From assembly GCF_019048065.1 (NCBI RefSeq), contig NZ_CP077291.1, forward strand, positions 3,472,001 through 3,536,000: a DNA stretch of 64,000 nt. The letters are read 5' to 3'. This DNA is from Citrobacter farmeri. Lineage in GTDB: Bacteria > Pseudomonadota > Gammaproteobacteria > Enterobacterales > Enterobacteriaceae. The position numbers were made by a program, and so were the translations under genes. Below the pieces are notes generated by a model that was not told the DNA's origin, did not search any database, and saw only the letters and a list, made by a program, of their open reading frames with translations. Of the stretch, positions 1-14,472 are shown in pieces. Each line of letters opens with the position of its first letter. Position 1 is the first letter of the stretch.

Positions 1-1296
1 CATGTCGGAAGACATTTTGTCGATCTCATCAAGCAGGAACAGCGGGTTTTTAACGCCCACTTTGGCCATTTTCTGGATCAGTTTACCCGGCATAGAACCG
101 ATATACGTCCGACGGTGACCACGAATTTCTGCTTCATCACGCACGCCGCCCAGCGCCATACGAATGTATTTACGCCCGGTCGCTTTGGCGATGGACTGAC
201 CCAGAGAGGTTTTACCTACCCCCGGCGGTCCTACCAGGCACAGGATCGGTCCCTTGATTTTGTTTACACGGCTTTGTACCGCGAGATACTCAAGGATGCG
301 GTCTTTCACGCGCTCCAGACCGTAATGGTCGGTATCAAGGATTTCCTGCGCCTGACGCAGGTCTTTTTTGACCTTGCTACGCGCATTCCACGGTACCTGT
401 ACCATCCAGTCGATATAACCGCGCACGACGGTCGCTTCAGCCGACATCGGAGACATCATTTTCAGCTTCTGCAGTTCAGCTTCCGCTTTTTCTTTCGCCT
501 CTTTCGGCATTTTCGCCGCGTCGATCTTACGCTTCAGCGCTTCGTTTTCGTCCGGTGCGTCGTCCATTTCGCCGAGTTCTTTCTGAATCGCCTTCATCTG
601 CTCATTCAGATAGTACTCGCGCTGAGATTTCTCCATCTGCTTTTTCACGCGGTTGCGAATACGCTTCTCAACCTGCAGCAGATCGATTTCAGACTCCATC
701 ATCGCCATCAGATACTCCAGACGCTCATTCACGTCTGACATCTCCAGCACGGACTGTTTGTCCGCCAGCTTCAGCGGCATATGGGCCGCGATGGTGTCCG
801 CCAGACGCGCCGGATCGTCGATGCTATTGAGCGACGTCAGCACTTCCGGTGGGATTTTCTTGTTCAGCTTGATATAGCCTTCAAACTGGCTGATAGCCGT
901 CCGTACCAGCACTTCCTGTTCGCGCTCATCAATAGCAGGCGAATCAAGATACTCCGCTTTCGCAGAGAAGTGCTCGCCGTTATCAGACAGCGCAGAAATA
1001 CGCGCACGCTGTAACCCCTCGACCAGCACTTTGACGGTGCCGTCAGGCAGTTTCAGCATCTGCAAAATAGAGGCCACGGTCCCGACGGTGAAAAGATCGT
1101 TTACACCCGGCTCATCCGTTGATGCTTCTTTCTGGGCGACCAGCATGATTTTTTTATCATGGTCCATAGCCGCTTCCAGACAACGGATAGATTTTTCCCG
1201 CCCTACAAACAAGGGTATGACCATGTGCGGATAAACCACCACATCGCGCAACGGCAATACGGGGATTTCAATGCGTTCAGAACGCTCAGGATTCAT
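1..1296 (-). CDS. lon: Lon ATP-dependent protease, N-terminal 432 residues (cut by window edge)
   Basis: Cytosolic AAA+ serine protease that degrades misfolded proteins and regulators. Only the first 432 of the usual 784 residues are in the window; the C-terminal protease domain with the Ser-Lys dyad lies beyond position 1. Visible are the N-terminal substrate-binding domain (start [20 protein letters not shown]), a coiled-coil stretch rich in Lys and Glu around residues 200-280, the Walker A motif GPPGVGKT with its Lys at residue 362, and Walker [11 protein letters not shown] near the cut. The start ATG follows an AGAGAGAGC purine run. Transcription comes from the sigma-32-type promoter placed upstream. 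The truncation is an artefact of the window. Confidence 0.98.
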   Translation of the reverse strand, partial: MNPERSERIEIPVLPLRDVVVYPHMVIPLFVGREKSIRCLEAAMDHDKKIMLVAQKEASTDEPGVNDLFTVGTVASILQMLKLPDGTVKVLVEGLQRARISALSDNGEHFSAKAEYLDSPAIDEREQEVLVRTAISQFEGYIKLNKKIPPEVLTSLNSIDDPARLADTIAAHMPLKLADKQSVLEMSDVNERLEYLMAMMESEIDLLQVEKRIRNRVKKQMEKSQREYYLNEQMKAIQKELGEMDDAPDENEALKRKIDAAKMPKEAKEKAEAELQKLKMMSPMSAEATVVRGYIDWMVQVPWNARSKVKKDLRQAQEILDTDHYGLERVKDRILEYLAVQSRVNKIKGPILCLVGPPGVGKTSLGQSIAKATGRKYIRMALGGVRDEAEIRGHRRTYIGSMPGKLIQKMAKVGVKNPLFLLDEIDKMSSDM

Positions 1297-1377
1297 AGAG
1301 CTCTCTCTTAGTTTAGTGTCCGCCAGGTAATCAGATGACATAGCTGTGCTTCACGCCACCTTTAACATGTATGTCAG

Positions 1378-1406
1378 TATATGGGGATGTTTCCCACACA
1401 TTCAAC
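1378..1406 (-). promoter_or_regulatory. Sigma-32 (heat-shock) type promoter of lon
   Basis: On the minus strand a -35-like GTTGAA (1406-1401) is followed, after 14 bases, by CCCCATATA (1386-1378). This matches the RpoH pattern CTTGAAA-N13-15-CCCCATnT and lies about 80 bases before the lon ATG. Heat-shock control of lon is established in E. coli; its presence here is inferred from sequence match. Confidence 0.75.
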
Positions 1407-1426
1407 GCCATGTTTACGGAAAAATA

Positions 1427-1451
1427 AAAGGGGAGATAAAATCCCCCCTTT
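1427..1451 (-). terminator. Rho-independent terminator after clpX
   Basis: An 11-bp stem with one mismatch (AAAGGGGGGAT / ATCTCCCCTTT on the minus strand) is followed by a T-rich run (TTATTTTTCC). It lies 30 bases past the clpX stop and just before the lon promoter, so it separates the two units. Confidence 0.8.
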
Positions 1452-1480
1452 CTGATTAACTGATTGTATGAATTGGCTAA

Positions 1481-2755
1481 TTATTCACCAGATGCCTGCT
1501 GTGCTTCCGGCTTACCATAAATCAGCAATGGCTTGCTCTGACCGCCAATCACCGACTCATCAATCACCACTTTTTCAACGTCTTCCATTGAAGGCAGATC
1601 GTACATGGTATCCAGCAGCGCGGCTTCTACAATAGAACGCAGACCACGGGCGCCGGTTTTACGCGCCATCGCTTTGCGGGCGATCGCATCCAGCGCTTCG
1701 TCGCGGAATTCCAGGTCAACGCCTTCGAGGTTGAACAACGCCTGATACTGCTTGGTCAGGGCGTTTTTCGGCTCTTTCAGGATCTGGATCAGCGCTTCTT
1801 CGCTCAGTTCGCTCAGCGTCGCCACGACCGGCAGACGACCAATGAACTCAGGAATCAGACCAAACTTGATCAAATCTTCCGGTTCGACCTGCGAGAGCAG
1901 TTCGCCTTCGCTGGCTTTGTCAGACTTCGCTTTCACCGTTGCGCCAAAACCAATGCCGGAGCCGGTTTCAACACGGTTGGCGATCACTTTATCCAGGCCA
2001 GCAAATGCACCACCACAGATGAACAGGATCTTAGAGGTATCCACCTGCAAGAATTCCTGTTGCGGATGCTTACGTCCCCCCTGCGGCGGAACGGCGGCAA
2101 CCGTTCCTTCGATCAGTTTCAGCAGCGCCTGCTGTACGCCTTCACCGGAAACGTCACGGGTGATCGACGGGTTGTCAGACTTACGGGAAATCTTGTCAAT
2201 TTCATCGATATAGACGATACCACGCTGCGCCTTCTGCACATCGTAGTCGCACTTCTGCAACAGTTTCTGAATGATGTTCTCAACGTCTTCCCCCACGTAA
2301 CCTGCTTCGGTCAGCGTGGTGGCATCCGCCATCGTGAACGGAACGTCCAGCAGGCGCGCCAGCGTTTCCGCCAACAGCGTTTTACCGGAACCGGTCGGGC
2401 CGATCAGCAGAATGTTACTTTTGCCCAATTCGACGCCATTGCTGGTGTCGCCATTGCGCAGACGTTTGTAGTGGTTGTATACCGCGACCGCCAGCACTTT
2501 CTTCGCCTGTTCCTGACCAATGACGTAATCGTCAAGGTGGTTACGAATTTCGTGTGGCGTCGGCAGCGCACTGCGCTCACGATGCGGTGCAACTTCCTTA
2601 ATCTCTTCGCGAATGATGTCGTTACACAAATCGACACATTCATCGCAGATATACACGGATGGACCGGCGATGAGCTTACGCACTTCATGCTGGCTTTTGC
2701 CGCAAAAAGAGCAGTACAACAATTTGCCCGAGCCATCTTTGCGTTTATCTGTCAT
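1481..2755 (-). CDS. clpX: ClpX, ATPase and specificity subunit of ClpXP protease
   Basis: AAA+ unfoldase that recognises tagged proteins and feeds them to ClpP. It has the full family length of 424 residues. The N-terminal zinc-binding domain has C15, C18, C37 and C40. Then come Walker A GPTGSGKT (about 119-126), the pore loop GYVGED, Walker [10 protein letters not shown], the RKH loop ([10 protein letters not shown]), the ClpP-docking IGF loop (GSGIGFGA) and the sensor-2 segment GARGLRS. It lies 127 bases after clpP on the same strand, the usual clpP-clpX order, and has its own terminator before lon. Confidence 0.99.
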   Translation of the reverse strand: MTDKRKDGSGKLLYCSFCGKSQHEVRKLIAGPSVYICDECVDLCNDIIREEIKEVAPHRERSALPTPHEIRNHLDDYVIGQEQAKKVLAVAVYNHYKRLRNGDTSNGVELGKSNILLIGPTGSGKTLLAETLARLLDVPFTMADATTLTEAGYVGEDVENIIQKLLQKCDYDVQKAQRGIVYIDEIDKISRKSDNPSITRDVSGEGVQQALLKLIEGTVAAVPPQGGRKHPQQEFLQVDTSKILFICGGAFAGLDKVIANRVETGSGIGFGATVKAKSDKASEGELLSQVEPEDLIKFGLIPEFIGRLPVVATLSELSEEALIQILKEPKNALTKQYQALFNLEGVDLEFRDEALDAIARKAMARKTGARGLRSIVEAALLDTMYDLPSMEDVEKVVIDESVIGGQSKPLLIYGKPEAQQASGE

Positions 2756-2882
2756 GAGTCAAAACCTCTTCTTTGTTCTTTGTGCCGCACACGACGACGC
2801 AAAATGCCATTCTCAGGCGCAACTCGCTTTGTCGCGTTGTGCCGCCCCTGGTAAGTATAGCGGCAGAGTTGCGCCCCGGGCA

Positions 2883-3506
2883 TCAATTACGATGGGTCAA
2901 AATCGAGTCGACTAAGCCATACTCAACTGCCTCAGCGGCAGAGAGGAAGCGATCGCGCTCAGTATCACGCTCAATCTGCTCAAGAGATTGACCCGTATGG
3001 TGTGCCATAAGTTCGTTCATGCGCCCTTTTACTTTCAGAATTTCACGGGCGTGAATTTCAATATCTGTTGCCTGGCCCTGGTAACCGCCCAACGGCTGGT
3101 GAATCATAACGCGGGAATTCGGCAGGCAGAAACGTTTACCTTTCGCCCCGGCTGTCAGCAAGAACGCGCCCATCGAGGCCGCCTGTCCCATACAGATGGT
3201 GCTGACGTCTGGCTTAATAAACTGCATGGTGTCATAAATCGACATGCCTGCGGTGATCACACCGCCCGGAGAGTTAATGTACAGGTAGATATCTTTTTCC
3301 GGGTTTTCCGCTTCCAGGAACAGCATCTGCGCCACAATCAGGTTGGCCATATGATCTTCAACCTGGCCGGTCAGAAAAATGACACGTTCCTTAAGTAGAC
3401 GAGAGTAGATATCAAAAGAGCGCTCACCACGTGAGGTCTGTTCAATGACCATCGGCACCAGCGCCATATGGGGTGCAAAGTTATCTCGTTCGCCGCTGTA
3501 TGACAT
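2883..3506 (-). CDS. clpP: ClpP, serine peptidase subunit of Clp proteases
   Basis: Barrel-forming serine peptidase that works with ClpX or ClpA. The start [10 protein letters not shown] is chosen because AGGAG lies just before it and the 207-residue length matches E. coli; an upstream in-frame extension of 39 codons has no such support. A 14-residue propeptide would be cut before ALVPM. The catalytic triad sits in GQAASMGAF (Ser111), [10 protein letters not shown] (His136) and an Asp near 185. Residues MAHHTGQ and SAAEAVEYG differ slightly from the E. coli protein as I recall it. Confidence 0.99.
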   Translation of the reverse strand: MSYSGERDNFAPHMALVPMVIEQTSRGERSFDIYSRLLKERVIFLTGQVEDHMANLIVAQMLFLEAENPEKDIYLYINSPGGVITAGMSIYDTMQFIKPDVSTICMGQAASMGAFLLTAGAKGKRFCLPNSRVMIHQPLGGYQGQATDIEIHAREILKVKGRMNELMAHHTGQSLEQIERDTERDRFLSAAEAVEYGLVDSILTHRN

Positions 3507-3586
3507 TTCCGTCTCCTGGATAAAAAATGAAAAAACCTGCTGTACCGATTGTAACCTTATGGACGGATTATCAGCTAGTCCCTCTG

Positions 3587-3615
3587 TTATGGGTACGGCA
3601 TCGCCATAATTCAAG
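3587..3615 (-). promoter_or_regulatory. Sigma-32-type promoter of clpP
   Basis: On the minus strand CTTGAA (3615-3610) and ACCCATAA (3594-3587) have a spacing that fits RpoH promoters, about 80 bases before the clpP start. Heat-shock transcription of clpPX is known in E. coli; here it is inferred from the motif. Confidence 0.7.
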
Positions 3616-3687
3616 CATAACAATCTTTTGCTTTAACGCTAACACCGAAAAACGCTTTTTCGCACTCTTCCATGCAAAAGCCGTGAC

Positions 3688-3720
3688 AAAAAAAAGACCC
3701 GCCACCAGACGGTGACGGGC
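3688..3720 (-). terminator. Terminator after tig
   Basis: Minus-strand hairpin with arms GCCCGTCACC and GGTGGCGGGT (one wobble), loop GTCT, followed by eight T residues. It lies about 30 bases past the tig stop and separates tig from clpP. Confidence 0.85.
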
Positions 3721-3751
3721 CTTTGTGCGAATTTCGCGCGATTAAGCGGAA

Positions 3752-5391
<1,640 letters not shown>

Positions 5392-5706
5392 TTAAGCGAT
5401 GCTTCCCGCACCGCGACATGGCGGTGACGCAAAGATCGTATCCTGCAACCCTTCCCACTCTTTGATGGTATAAGTATGCAGAGCCAGTGCATGAACCGTG
5501 GTGGATAATTCTGCGGTTAATGTACCGTAGATCATGCGATGACGATTCAAAAAACGCTCGCCGGTAAAGCGATCGCTAACCAGAACGACTTTAAAATGGC
5601 TTTCTGAACCAGCCGGGACATTGTGACGATAACTCTCATCCACAACTTCGAGGAACACGGGTTGGAACGCTGCCCTTAATTTTTCTTCTATTTGCTCACG
5701 TATCAT
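5392..5706 (-). CDS. bolA: BolA, stress and morphology regulator
   Basis: Small BolA-fold protein that acts as a transcription factor and, with monothiol glutaredoxin, binds a [2Fe-2S] cluster. The 105-residue form starting [10 protein letters not shown] matches E. coli; an adjacent in-frame ATG (5709) is equally placed behind GGAG. The conserved RHRMIYGTL and HALALHTYT segments of the BolA domain, with the ligand His residues, are present. It is monocistronic, divergent from yajG, and has its own terminator. Confidence 0.97.
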   Translation of the reverse strand: MIREQIEEKLRAAFQPVFLEVVDESYRHNVPAGSESHFKVVLVSDRFTGERFLNRHRMIYGTLTAELSTTVHALALHTYTIKEWEGLQDTIFASPPCRGAGSIA

Positions 5707-6016
5707 CATGATATATCTCCTCAAACGTCGCTGAGATGTCACCCATCCCTTTAAATATTAGCCGCTTTTACCGGTTTCATTACACCATTACAACAAAAAT
5801 TTAGCCTTCGTCTGATTTTCACCATCAAAGCGATGAAGTTTACTGATTCAACCCATTGGTGGATGGCATAAACGCCGAATTTGATCCCTTTAACCTCATT
5901 ATTCGGACAACATGATGAATTTACATGCGTTACCCACTTCCCCTCACCGTTGGCGATGTTATGATGGCGGGAATTATTCTCTATCCATATGATTAAGAGT
6001 TACTGAGAGCACGAAC
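5707..6016. promoter_or_regulatory. Divergent control region between bolA and yajG
   Basis: A gap of 310 bases. Toward bolA (minus strand) CGGCTAATA at 5764-5757 resembles a gearbox-type -10 element, the class known for E. coli bolA. Toward yajG, TGT-TATGAT at 5957-5965 looks like an extended -10. Both are motif guesses; no coding sequence is visible. Confidence 0.4.
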
Positions 6017-6595
6017 ATGTTAAAAAAAATCCTCTTCCCGTTAATCGCGCTTTTCATGTTGGCAGGCTGTGCGACACCGCCAACCACGATTGACGTTTCA
6101 CCTAAAATCACGCTTCCACAGCAGGATCCCAGCCTGATGGGTGTGACCGTCAGCATTAATGGTGCCGATCAACGTCCGGACCAGGCGCTGGCGAAAGTGA
6201 CCCGTGACAATCAACTGGTTACCCTGACCGCGTCTCGCGATCTGCGCTTCCTGTTACAGGAAGTACTGGAAAAACAGATGACCTCCCGCGGCTATATGGT
6301 GGGCCCGAACGGTGCGGTCAACCTGCAGATTATTGTGAACCAGCTGTACGCCGATGTATCTCAGGGCAACGTTCGCTATAACATCGCGACCAAAGCGGAT
6401 ATCGCTATCATCGCCACCGCGGCAAATGGCAATAAAATGACCAAAAACTACCGTGCCAGCTACACGGTTGAAGGGGCTTTCCAGGCCACCAACAAGAATA
6501 TCGCTAATGCGGTTAACAGCGTCCTGACGGACACTATCGCTGACATGTCTCAGGACACCAGCGTCCACGATTTCATCAAGCAAAACGCGCGTTAA
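6017..6595 (+). CDS. yajG: YajG-type putative lipoprotein
   Basis: Predicted envelope lipoprotein of 192 residues with a signal peptide ending in the lipobox LAGC (lipidated Cys18). The rest is a soluble domain of the YajG family, whose exact function is not established. It lies directly upstream of ampG with the same gene pair as in E. coli, hinting at a shared transcript, but a strong hairpin stands between them. The AACATG start follows GAGAGCACGA. Confidence 0.95.
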   Translation: MLKKILFPLIALFMLAGCATPPTTIDVSPKITLPQQDPSLMGVTVSINGADQRPDQALAKVTRDNQLVTLTASRDLRFLLQEVLEKQMTSRGYMVGPNGAVNLQIIVNQLYADVSQGNVRYNIATKADIAIIATAANGNKMTKNYRASYTVEGAFQATNKNIANAVNSVLTDTIADMSQDTSVHDFIKQNAR

Positions 6596-6604
6596 TTCCA
6601 CTTT

Positions 6605-6633
6605 CTGACCCGGCGCCTCGCCGGGTCAGTTTT
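6605..6633 (+). terminator. Hairpin and T-run between yajG and ampG
   Basis: Perfect 11-bp stem CTGACCCGGCG / CGCCGGGTCAG with a CCT loop, followed by TTTT. It starts 9 bases past the yajG stop and ends 8 bases before the ampG ATG, so it overlaps the ampG translation-initiation region. Confidence 0.85.
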
Positions 6634-6641
6634 ATATGCCC

Positions 6642-8117
6642 ATGTCCAATCATTACTTACGCATTTTTCAGCAACCGAAATCAGCCATTTTGCTGATGCT
6701 AGGTTTTGCCTCCGGTCTGCCGCTCGCGCTGACTTCCGGTACGCTTCAGGCGTGGATGACCGTCGAGAATATCGATCTGAAAACCATCGGTTTCTTTTCG
6801 CTGGTCGGTCAGGCTTATGTCTTTAAGTTTCTCTGGTCCCCGGTCATGGACCGCTACACGCCGCCCTTTTTAGGCCGTCGGCGCGGATGGTTACTGACGA
6901 CACAATGCCTCTTATTGATTTCCATCGCCGCAATGGGCTTTCTGGAACCAGGAACTCAATTACGCTGGATGGCGGCGCTGGCGGTAGTGATTGCCTTTTG
7001 CTCTGCCTCGCAGGACATCGTATTTGACGCCTGGAAAACGGACGTCTTAGCCGCAGAAGAACGAGGTGCCGGTGCGGCAATCAGCGTCCTCGGCTACCGT
7101 CTCGGAATGCTGGTGTCAGGTGGACTGGCTCTGTGGATGGCCGACCGCTGGCTCGGCTGGCAGGGCATGTACTGGCTGATGGCGGCGTTACTGATCCCCT
7201 GTATTATTTCCACGCTGCTCGCCCCCGAGCCGACCGACAGCATACCGGTGCCAAAAACGCTGGAGCAGGCGGTGGTCGCCCCGCTGCGCGATTTCTTCGG
7301 TCGCAACAACGCCTGGCTAATTTTGCTGCTCATCATCCTTTATAAGCTGGGTGATGCCTTCGCGATGACCCTGACCACAACCTTTTTGATTCGTGGCGTT
7401 GGCTTCGACGCAGGTGAAGTGGGAGTCGTCAATAAAACGCTCGGATTGATTGCTACCATTATTGGCGCGCTGTACGGCGGGCTATTGATGCAACGTTTGA
7501 CGCTGTTTCGCGCATTGCTGCTTTTCGGCATTCTACAGGGCATCTCCAACGCCGGATACTGGCTCCTTTCGGTAACCGACAAGCATATGTTCAGTATGGC
7601 TGCTGCGGTGTTTTTCGAAAACCTTTGCGGGGGAATGGGCACGTCAGCGTTTGTCGCGCTGCTGATGACGCTGTGTAATAAGTCGTTTTCTGCCACCCAG
7701 TTCGCCCTGCTGTCGGCACTCTCCGCCGTGGGGCGCGTCTATGTTGGCCCGGTTGCCGGTTGGTTTGTCGAAGCTCACGGCTGGTCGACGTTTTATCTTT
7801 TCTCGGTTGTGGCTGCCGTTCCGGGTCTGCTATTGCTGTTGGTGTGCCGGCAAACGCTGGAGTACACCCGACAGCGTGAAAGTTTCTTGCCGCGTACGGA
7901 GTTCCGTTCGGCCTACAGTCTGGCGCTATGGATCCTGATGGCAGGATGCGCGTTGCTCGCCGTCTGGCTACTGCTCCTGTCGATGAACGCGCTGGACTTC
8001 ACTAACTTCTCCTTCCTCGCTGGACTGCTGGAAGTGGCGGTGACTGTCGCCATTTTCGGCATCATATTTGGCGGATTGCTCGATTATCTGGCGCTGCGCA
8101 AAACGCGGCTGGTATGA
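6642..8117 (+). CDS. ampG: AmpG muropeptide permease
   Basis: Inner-membrane transporter that imports GlcNAc-anhydroMurNAc peptides for cell-wall recycling and is needed for AmpC induction where ampR-ampC exist. It has 491 residues and an MFS-like fold with about 14 hydrophobic helices; the N-terminal segment SGLPLALTSGTLQAWM and the MDRYTPPFLGRRRGW loop are characteristic. The ATG at 6642 (MSNHYLR) matches the E. coli start; the ATG two codons earlier lies inside the hairpin tail. Second gene after yajG, behind a terminator-like hairpin. Confidence 0.97.
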   Translation: MSNHYLRIFQQPKSAILLMLGFASGLPLALTSGTLQAWMTVENIDLKTIGFFSLVGQAYVFKFLWSPVMDRYTPPFLGRRRGWLLTTQCLLLISIAAMGFLEPGTQLRWMAALAVVIAFCSASQDIVFDAWKTDVLAAEERGAGAAISVLGYRLGMLVSGGLALWMADRWLGWQGMYWLMAALLIPCIISTLLAPEPTDSIPVPKTLEQAVVAPLRDFFGRNNAWLILLLIILYKLGDAFAMTLTTTFLIRGVGFDAGEVGVVNKTLGLIATIIGALYGGLLMQRLTLFRALLLFGILQGISNAGYWLLSVTDKHMFSMAAAVFFENLCGGMGTSAFVALLMTLCNKSFSATQFALLSALSAVGRVYVGPVAGWFVEAHGWSTFYLFSVVAAVPGLLLLLVCRQTLEYTRQRESFLPRTEFRSAYSLALWILMAGCALLAVWLLLLSMNALDFTNFSFLAGLLEVAVTVAIFGIIFGGLLDYLALRKTRLV

Positions 8118-8575
8118 ATTGCTGCTCTTATTTAGCCGGTGTAATCACCCTGCGTAATTATATCGGCCAAATAATCAGCAACTAAAAAAATAATATTTGT
8201 TGTTTTGTGCGCAATAGAATCTGGAAATTATTGACGCCTTTTATAGGTTTTATTTTCCTTACTCGATTCAGCCTGAACACATTTATTTTTTGTGTTTTAT
8301 TTGTCTATTTATTGATAATCAGTTGTTAAACAATTGTTTTATTTTCACATTGGTTATACCAATTGCCCTTTCGTCACCTCCCTGAAACCGCCTTTCGTTA
8401 TAACGTGATGTTGCAACAGGTTCTTAATGCAGTTGCGACATATCTTGCAACATCTGTGACACGGGCGGCAGAACCCGGTAACACAGATCCAATGATGTTT
8501 ACAGTAATGTAACCTTCCCGTAAAATGCCCACACACTTTAAACGCCACCCGGTCCCGTGGAATTGAGGTCGTTAA
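8118..8575 (+). promoter_or_regulatory. AT-rich leader upstream of cyoA
   Basis: A gap of 458 bases without a recognisable gene. The first half is very AT-rich and includes the 12-bp palindrome AAACAATTGTTT (8328-8339) in a GTTAA-containing context. ArcA and FNR control of cyo is established in E. coli, but I could not place a convincing site. Start selection for cyoA is helped by GAGGTC before the ATG. Confidence 0.4.
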
Positions 8576-12468
<3,893 letters not shown>

Positions 12469-12479
12469 GAGCGGCGGTT

Positions 12480-13370
12480 ATGATGTTTAAGCAATACCTG
12501 CAAGTAACGAAACCAGGCATCATCTTTGGCAACCTGATCTCAGTGATCGGGGGATTCCTGCTGGCCTCGAAGGGCAGCATCGACTATCCCCTGTTCATCT
12601 ACACGTTGGTCGGAGTGTCACTGGTTGTGGCGTCGGGTTGTGTATTTAACAACTACATCGACAGGGATATCGACAGGAAGATGGAAAGGACCAAAAACCG
12701 GGTGCTGGTTAAGGGACTGATCTCTCCTGGCGTCTCGCTGGTGTACGCCACCCTGCTGGGTATTGCTGGCTTCATGCTGCTGTGGTTTGGCGCGAATCCT
12801 CTGGCCTGCTGGCTGGGTGTGATGGGCTTTGTGGTTTATGTGGGCGTTTACAGTCTGTATATGAAACGCCACTCAGTCTACGGGACGCTGATCGGCTCTC
12901 TCTCCGGCGCCGCGCCGCCGGTGATCGGCTACTGCGCAGTAACCGGTGAGTTCGACAGCGGCGCGCTTATTCTGCTGGCGATTTTCAGCCTGTGGCAGAT
13001 GCCGCACTCTTATGCCATCGCGATTTTCCGCTTTAAGGATTATCAGGCGGCTAACATCCCGGTTCTGCCGGTGGTGAAAGGCATCTCTGTCGCCAAGAAC
13101 CACATCACGCTGTACATCGTGGCATTTGCTATCGCCACGCTGATGCTAACTCTGGGCGGCTATGCAGGTTATAAATACCTGATTGTTGCTGCGGCGGTGA
13201 GCGTCTGGTGGTTGGGCATGGCGCTGCGCGGTTACAAAGTGGAAGATGACAGAGTCTGGGCGCGCAAGCTGTTCGGCTTCTCCATCATCGCCATCACCGC
13301 GCTCTCTGTGATGATGTCCGTCGACTTTATGGTGCCGGATTCACACAATCTGCTGACCTACGTCTGGTAA
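12480..13370 (+). CDS. cyoE: Protohaem IX farnesyltransferase (haem O synthase)
   Basis: UbiA-type membrane prenyltransferase that makes haem O for the bo3 oxidase. It has 296 residues and about nine helices. The first aspartate-rich motif [15 protein letters not shown] and the second loop motif [15 protein letters not shown] are intact. The start [13 protein letters not shown] matches E. coli; the upstream in-frame extension runs back into cyoD. Last gene of the operon, followed by a strong terminator. Confidence 0.98.
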   Translation: MMFKQYLQVTKPGIIFGNLISVIGGFLLASKGSIDYPLFIYTLVGVSLVVASGCVFNNYIDRDIDRKMERTKNRVLVKGLISPGVSLVYATLLGIAGFMLLWFGANPLACWLGVMGFVVYVGVYSLYMKRHSVYGTLIGSLSGAAPPVIGYCAVTGEFDSGALILLAIFSLWQMPHSYAIAIFRFKDYQAANIPVLPVVKGISVAKNHITLYIVAFAIATLMLTLGGYAGYKYLIVAAAVSVWWLGMALRGYKVEDDRVWARKLFGFSIIAITALSVMMSVDFMVPDSHNLLTYVW

Positions 13371-13386
13371 GACCAAATTACGCGGT

Positions 13387-13411
13387 AAAAGGGTGCTTCG
13401 GCACCCTTTTT
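13387..13411 (+). terminator. Terminator of the cyo operon
   Basis: Stem AAAAGGGTGC / GCACCCTTTT with TTCG tetraloop and a T run, 16 bases past the cyoE stop. Confidence 0.92.
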
Positions 13412-13467
13412 ATTTGTGCACTGTAAAACCTGATTACGCTTCGTTTATCAGGGCAACTTGTCTGTCG

Positions 13468-13827
13468 TTATGCATCGTCTTTTGAATGGCTATTTCTCAC
13501 TTCAAATAACCATTTCCCCGCCTCCGCTGATTCCGCAAACATCCTTACAGTTAAAGGCAAGCGTGTGGCCTCTACTTCTTCCCGCTTAGCTTTGAACCAG
13601 CGCGTCAGAAGTGGTGTGTTTTCCCAGGGGAAGTAACGAGTCCAGTTAACCTCTGATAAATCAACATCGAATGCTTTCTCGTACCGGTCTAAAGCGCAGT
13701 GAAGGTCATCACCGGGAGCATCAAACAAATCTGAGTCAAGCTCTAAAGGGATCTCTTTCCAGTCATCATCCAATTCACTCGAAATCTCATCCCTGAACAT
13801 CTCTAGAACATTGTTAGTTATCGTCAT
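13468..13827 (-). CDS. DUF1493 family protein
   Basis: Cytoplasmic protein of about 119 residues that I recognise as DUF1493, a family seen mainly in Salmonella, Yersinia and relatives. Typical features are an acidic N-terminal half (FDAPGDDLHCALDRYEKAFDVDL, here split by me for reading) leading to WTRYFPW, and the C-terminal PLTVRMFAESAEAGKW. The first half resembles an acyl-carrier-like helical pattern but lacks the phosphopantetheine DSL serine. The ATG overlaps the stop of the upstream gene as TAATG, so translation is probably coupled; a GTG at 13842 is an alternative start. Function unknown. The DNA is AT-richer than its neighbours, suggesting transfer. Confidence 0.85.
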   Translation of the reverse strand: MTITNNVLEMFRDEISSELDDDWKEIPLELDSDLFDAPGDDLHCALDRYEKAFDVDLSEVNWTRYFPWENTPLLTRWFKAKREEVEATRLPLTVRMFAESAEAGKWLFEVRNSHSKDDA

Positions 13828-14276
13828 TAAAAGGAGGTCCACTTTATACGATCGCCTGGTCGGACAATCATATTATATTTCTCTTGTGTACGATTTGAGA
13901 TTCGATACAGGGTTGTTACGAGTGAAGCCCAACCGAGCCAGGGTGTATAACGTGCGATAACGGCTGCAAGACTCGTCGTAGTCCTTATCTTTACACCTAC
14001 AGGTGTTTTTACCCTTATCCCAAAAGGCGTTTTAACATCCTTCAGAATCATACGTGCATATTTCGAAATAACGCTAGTCCCCTTAATAGCCCCATCTGGT
14101 TTCGTTCTTGTCCTTAACCATGGTTGACCTGCAAGGATCGCAGCCCCAGAGACGGAATCAATCCCCATCTCGTTACAGAATTCTTCCAGGAAAATGATGT
14201 CGAGTAACTCACCCGGCGTTAAGTTAGTCGAGCCGTGATAAAAGTACGTCCCATTTGCTTCTTCCGTCGTATCCAT
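13827..14276 (-). CDS. Unknown 149-residue protein, probable single-span membrane partner of DUF1493
   Basis: I cannot name a function. The N-terminal half (about 10-60) has YFYHGSTNLTPGE followed by a helix LLDIIFLEEFCNEMG and the stretch ILAGQPWL; a glycine/threonine-rich link TKPDGAIKGTSV (58-69) follows. A basic segment (75-98) leads to a hydrophobic stretch LAAVIARYTPWLGWASLVTTLY (103-124) that could span or insert into a membrane. The start follows AAGGAGCGGCGA. First gene of a two-gene unit with the DUF1493 gene. Sampled 60-base lines here and in the overlap are 40-52% GC, below the flanking operons. Confidence 0.75.
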   Translation of the reverse strand: MDTTEEANGTYFYHGSTNLTPGELLDIIFLEEFCNEMGIDSVSGAAILAGQPWLRTRTKPDGAIKGTSVISKYARMILKDVKTPFGIRVKTPVGVKIRTTTSLAAVIARYTPWLGWASLVTTLYRISNRTQEKYNMIVRPGDRIKWTSF

Positions 14277-14472
14277 TCGCCGCTCCTTGCGCTATCTGAC
14301 AATGCTTTCAATGTAAATGGCCGAAAAGTAATGTCAAATGAAATAATTTAAAAAAAACTAATAACAGACATTATTAACTCATAATTCCTTCTACACCGAT
14401 CCGCATAATGTTGTGGTTTACCCCATTCCTTCCCCGCTTTACACTAGGCGCGAAATTGAGACAGAGGTGGGA

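Noticed and set aside
1297..1480. lon-clpX gap considered for a small RNA (one has been reported there in E. coli)
   Set aside because: The sequence is explained by the lon promoter/leader and clpX terminator; I could not support a separate RNA.
2060..2854. 264-residue open frame opposite clpX
   Set aside because: Antisense to a nearly invariant gene; no ribosome-binding site or family resemblance.
8118..8575. Possible short gene in the long cyoA leader (64-codon minus-strand frame near 8354-8548)
   Set aside because: Cys/His-rich translation without a ribosome-binding site; looks like chance.
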